Shown here: positions 5,559 to 6,901 of the stretch, one piece after another
Position numbering within the stretch: position 1 is the stretch's first letter
How the letters are laid out: the number at the start of each line of letters is the position of its first letter
NCBI GenBank assembly: GCA_003131925.1
Contig: PKWC01000221.1
Coordinates: forward strand, 1-6,901
Source: Alphaproteobacteria bacterium
GTDB lineage: Bacteria; Pseudomonadota; Alphaproteobacteria; Micropepsales; Micropepsaceae
Length of the DNA stretch: 6,901 nt
Reading direction: 5' to 3'
Notes under the pieces: generated by a model
Databases searched by the model: none
What the model was told of the DNA's origin: nothing
The model's input: only the letters and a program-made list of their open reading frames with translations
Program-made: the position numbers and the translations under genes

Positions 5559-5835
5559 GATGGCCGGGATCGCGGCGCAGGCAATTTCGGCAACCCTGGC
5601 GCTCCTGGCGGCGTACAAATGGTGGTGCTCGGCAAGAGTCGAGCTTCCAGCATACATCGAACTGGACGCTTATGAGAGCGGCAGCCAAGTGATGATAGAG
5701 ACACGGCCACTCACCTACCTTGCGGGGAGGCTGAGCGACCAAAGCGCGTTGAGCGCCAAAGCTGCGCAGTTCGCGGCAGGCGCGGCCGTGTTTCAGGGAA
5801 TAGGCATTATCGTCGCGATTATCGGCGCACTCTAA
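5539..5835 (+). CDS. Small two-pass membrane protein, unknown function
   Basis: 98 residues, with a perfect AGGAGG (5527-5532) six bases before the ATG; it overlaps the end of the TerS-like gene by 20 bases, so both are in one operon. A first hydrophobic segment, about 8-26 (MAGIAAQAISATLALLAAY), is followed by KWW and a polar middle (RVELPAYIELDAYESGSQVM). A second hydrophobic segment, about 76-98 (AQFAAGAAVFQGIGIIVAIIGAL), runs to the C-terminus. There is no signal-cleavage site. Size and topology could suit a holin-like or superinfection-exclusion protein, both common beside packaging genes, but no family is recognised. It may act on the helper phage or host envelope; this is speculation from context. 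Confidence 0.7.
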   Translation: MRTMVLEMAGIAAQAISATLALLAAYKWWCSARVELPAYIELDAYESGSQVMIETRPLTYLAGRLSDQSALSAKAAQFAAGAAVFQGIGIIVAIIGAL

Positions 5836-5837
5836 TG

Positions 5838-5858
5838 CACGCCTGTCGAACAGGTGTG
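5838..5858 (+). terminator. Strong hairpin after the rightward operon, possible terminator
   Basis: CACGCCTGT (5838-5846), loop CGA, ACAGGTGTG (5850-5858): a 9-bp stem with one G-T pair, three bases after the stop of the membrane-protein gene. A T4 run follows at 5866-5869, eight bases away. This is too far for a textbook intrinsic terminator, but the position at the operon end supports termination or 3'-end protection. Confidence 0.45.
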
Positions 5859-6200
5859 AGGGTGCTTTTGGTCCGCCGCACGGTCCTAGCCGGGCGGCAC
5901 GCGGCGCTAAGGCCTTGAAGGTATGGTAATTTCATCTCGTGCAGTGCCGCGCCGCGACTGCGGTGCAGAGCGTGTCGTGCGTCTTGGGGCGCGCGCGAGT
6001 CGGTCGCCGCCACCATCCGCGATCGGACACGACACGGCGCAACGCAACAGCGACCGTGCGCGCGAAAGCAGCGCGCGAAGGCCGCCGGAAAGGCAGGCCC
6101 CACCCCTGGGCGGGGGTGCTTCGTGGCTGGATCGGCTGAGCAACGCGAAGGCCCGCAGAGGCGGCGATTCCAATTTTTGCCTTCGTGTCTGAAATGGCCT
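5859..6200. other. G+C-rich non-coding region with inverted repeats
   Basis: About 340 bases with no gene I can support; open frames here are Arg-rich and lack ribosome sites. It contains a 9-bp perfect inverted repeat CGTGTCGTG (5971-5979) / CACGACACG (6028-6036), a hairpin CACCCC (6101-6106) / GGGGTG (6113-6118), and an inverted repeat CGAAGGC (6146-6152) / GCCTTCG (6179-6185) enclosing a small CCGC/GCGG stem and a T5 run. The last of these lies between converging genes and may terminate one of them. No copy of the tRNA T-loop sequence was found here, so an element boundary cannot be placed. A structured RNA or packaging DNA is possible. Confidence 0.4.
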
Positions 6201-6629
6201 TTAGAAGAGGGGGCGCGCGGGCTTGCACGTGCCAAGATAGTTCTCATAGATGTGGGAAATCTGTCCATCTTCGAACTCTACATGCTGTAATGTGACATCG
6301 CCACTAAAGCGATTCACGTGCCCCTGGAAAGTGCCGAGCTTTCCTGTTGCATCACTCGCCCAGAAGAAAATATCACCTCCGATTCGGCGCATGATCTTAT
6401 AGTCTCCGTTGAAAACGATGCCGTCTACGGTGACGTGATCGCCAGCAATCGTGACTGTTATGTTTAGCGGCGTTGGCTCTCCCGCCAGCTGCATCGCGCC
6501 AAACGTCGTAAAGTTTCCATCGCAAGCGAGCATCGCGGCCTGTGCGCTGGATTCCGCGCTGGCCCAAGCTCCCGGCCCTACTGCGGTGAGGAAAATCGCT
6601 CCGAAGGTCAGTGCAGACTTGCAAGTCAT
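6201..6629 (-). CDS. Exported hypothetical protein with signal peptide
   Basis: 142 residues. The N-terminus MTCKSALTFGAIFLTAVGPG followed by AWASA-ES is a clear Sec signal peptide with likely cleavage after ASA (about residue 24). The mature part is predicted beta-rich (NITVTIAGDHVTVDGIVF, GDIFFWASDATGKLGTFQGHVNRFSGDVTLQHVEF) and has one cysteine near each end (LACDGNF, LGTCKP) that could form a disulphide. In style it resembles small periplasmic beta-sandwich proteins common in Hyphomicrobiales, though the family is not identified. The start is set by the signal peptide and by the preceding lipoprotein's stop one base upstream; there is no strong ribosome site, so translation is probably coupled. 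Local G+C looks lower than in the element genes, suggesting another origin: host chromosome or cargo. Confidence 0.75.
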   Translation of the reverse strand: MTCKSALTFGAIFLTAVGPGAWASAESSAQAAMLACDGNFTTFGAMQLAGEPTPLNITVTIAGDHVTVDGIVFNGDYKIMRRIGGDIFFWASDATGKLGTFQGHVNRFSGDVTLQHVEFEDGQISHIYENYLGTCKPARPLF

Positions 6630-6630
6630 T

Positions 6631-6753
6631 TTAGAGGGCGTTGTGTGGGGCGCCCTGAAAGCACGGCCCGTCGAAGCAGCCGGCAAGAAGCAGCGTCGGT
6701 AAGCAGCACGCGAAGAGGGTATGCATGATCTTCCACGCGCCGTCAGTGTGCAT
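6631..6753 (-). CDS. Tiny lipoprotein (40 aa)
   Basis: The ATG at 6753 has GGGAG (6765-6761) seven bases upstream. The product starts MHTDGAWKIMHTLFACC and continues to a lipobox LLAGC (22-26), giving a lipid-modified Cys26 and only 15 mature residues (CFDGPCFQGAPHNAL) with a second cysteine at 31. An internal ATG at 6726 would give 31 residues but lose the only positive charge of the n-region. The gene ends one base before the exported protein gene and starts inside the end of the partial gene upstream, so all three look co-transcribed. Size recalls entericidin-like or VirB7-like lipoproteins, but the sequence is too short to assign. Confidence 0.55.
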   Translation of the reverse strand: MHTDGAWKIMHTLFACCLPTLLLAGCFDGPCFQGAPHNAL

Positions 6754-6901
6754 GACTTTTCTCCCAATCGTCGAGGCGCTGTAGCGGCGGGTCAGGTGGG
6801 CTTGGCAGCGCACTATCCTGTGCTGGCTCGGGATCAGTCGCGGCCGTATTCGCAACGGGTGACGGCACTTCGGTCGGTCGCCACGGCTGGGCAGGGGCGG
6901 A
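6743..6901 (-). CDS. C-terminal end of an Ala/Pro-rich protein (partial, start outside window)
   Basis: An open frame on the minus strand runs from the right window edge to a TGA at 6745-6743, giving 52 residues with no start in the window. It is rich in Pro and Ala (PWRPTEVPSPVANTAATDPE, then PAQDSALPSPPDPPLQRL) and ends DDWEKSHAH. This looks like a disordered C-terminal tail. Its stop lies 11 bases inside the lipoprotein gene, an overlap typical of genes in one operon. The function cannot be known from this fragment. The frame is easily missed because it lacks a start codon. Confidence 0.5.
   Translation of the reverse strand, partial: SAPAQPWRPTEVPSPVANTAATDPEPAQDSALPSPPDPPLQRLDDWEKSHAH

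Noticed and set aside
5923..6192. 89-aa Arg/Pro-rich ORF in the non-coding region
   Set aside because: No properly spaced ribosome site; composition typical of chance open frames in G+C-rich DNA; other frames are open there too.
5836..6901. Second attachment-site copy matching the tRNA 3' part
   Set aside because: No copy of the GATTCGAA-containing tRNA sequence was found by eye; the other boundary must be outside the window or use a shorter core.

Overview
The window looks like a compact integrative element from a G+C-rich Alphaproteobacterium. The evidence is codon use, the tRNA-Ser type and the style of the regulators; family-level placement (Hyphomicrobiales or Sphingomonadales) cannot be settled by reading alone. 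Its gene content matches a phage satellite of the phage-inducible chromosomal island (PICI) kind better than a complete prophage. It has an integrase, a divergent regulatory switch, a fused Toprim/RecA-type replication protein, a candidate iteron origin just after that gene, and a small-terminase-like protein. No large terminase, portal, capsid or tail gene is visible.

Layout from left to right: (1) 1-86, a tRNA-Ser(CGA) sequence on the minus strand, cut by the window edge. Its 3' half does not pair properly with its 5' half, as if two tRNA-Ser genes had been joined at the T-loop. (2) 87-195, a short non-coding stretch with paired GGACCAA repeats, a candidate attachment region. (3) 196-1916 minus, a tyrosine integrase translationally coupled to an upstream ribbon-helix-helix (RHH) protein. 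(4) 1917-2077, two divergent promoters with back-to-back -35 boxes and repeated TGTGAYG motifs. (5) 2078-3000 plus, a MerR/Xis-like helix-turn-helix (HTH) protein and three small unknown genes, tightly packed. (6) 3000-4880, the primase-like/helicase replication protein. (7) 4888-4992, seven GGTGC repeats phased on the helical turn. (8) 5091-5835, a TerS-like gene overlapping a small two-pass membrane protein gene. (9) 5836-6200, G+C-rich non-coding DNA with several inverted repeats. (10) 6201-6901 minus, a different-looking block: the end of an Ala/Pro-rich protein with no start in the window, a 40-residue lipoprotein and a 142-residue exported protein. This block is either cargo or host chromosome.

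Proposed working: the RHH protein and/or the HTH protein bind the shared regulatory region. They set the balance between the leftward integration operon and the rightward replication/packaging operon. After derepression (in known PICIs, by a helper phage protein) the element would excise, replicate from the iteron region using the Toprim-helicase protein, and use its TerS-like protein to direct packaging into helper particles. Gene families and repeats are read from the sequence; the satellite life cycle is inference.
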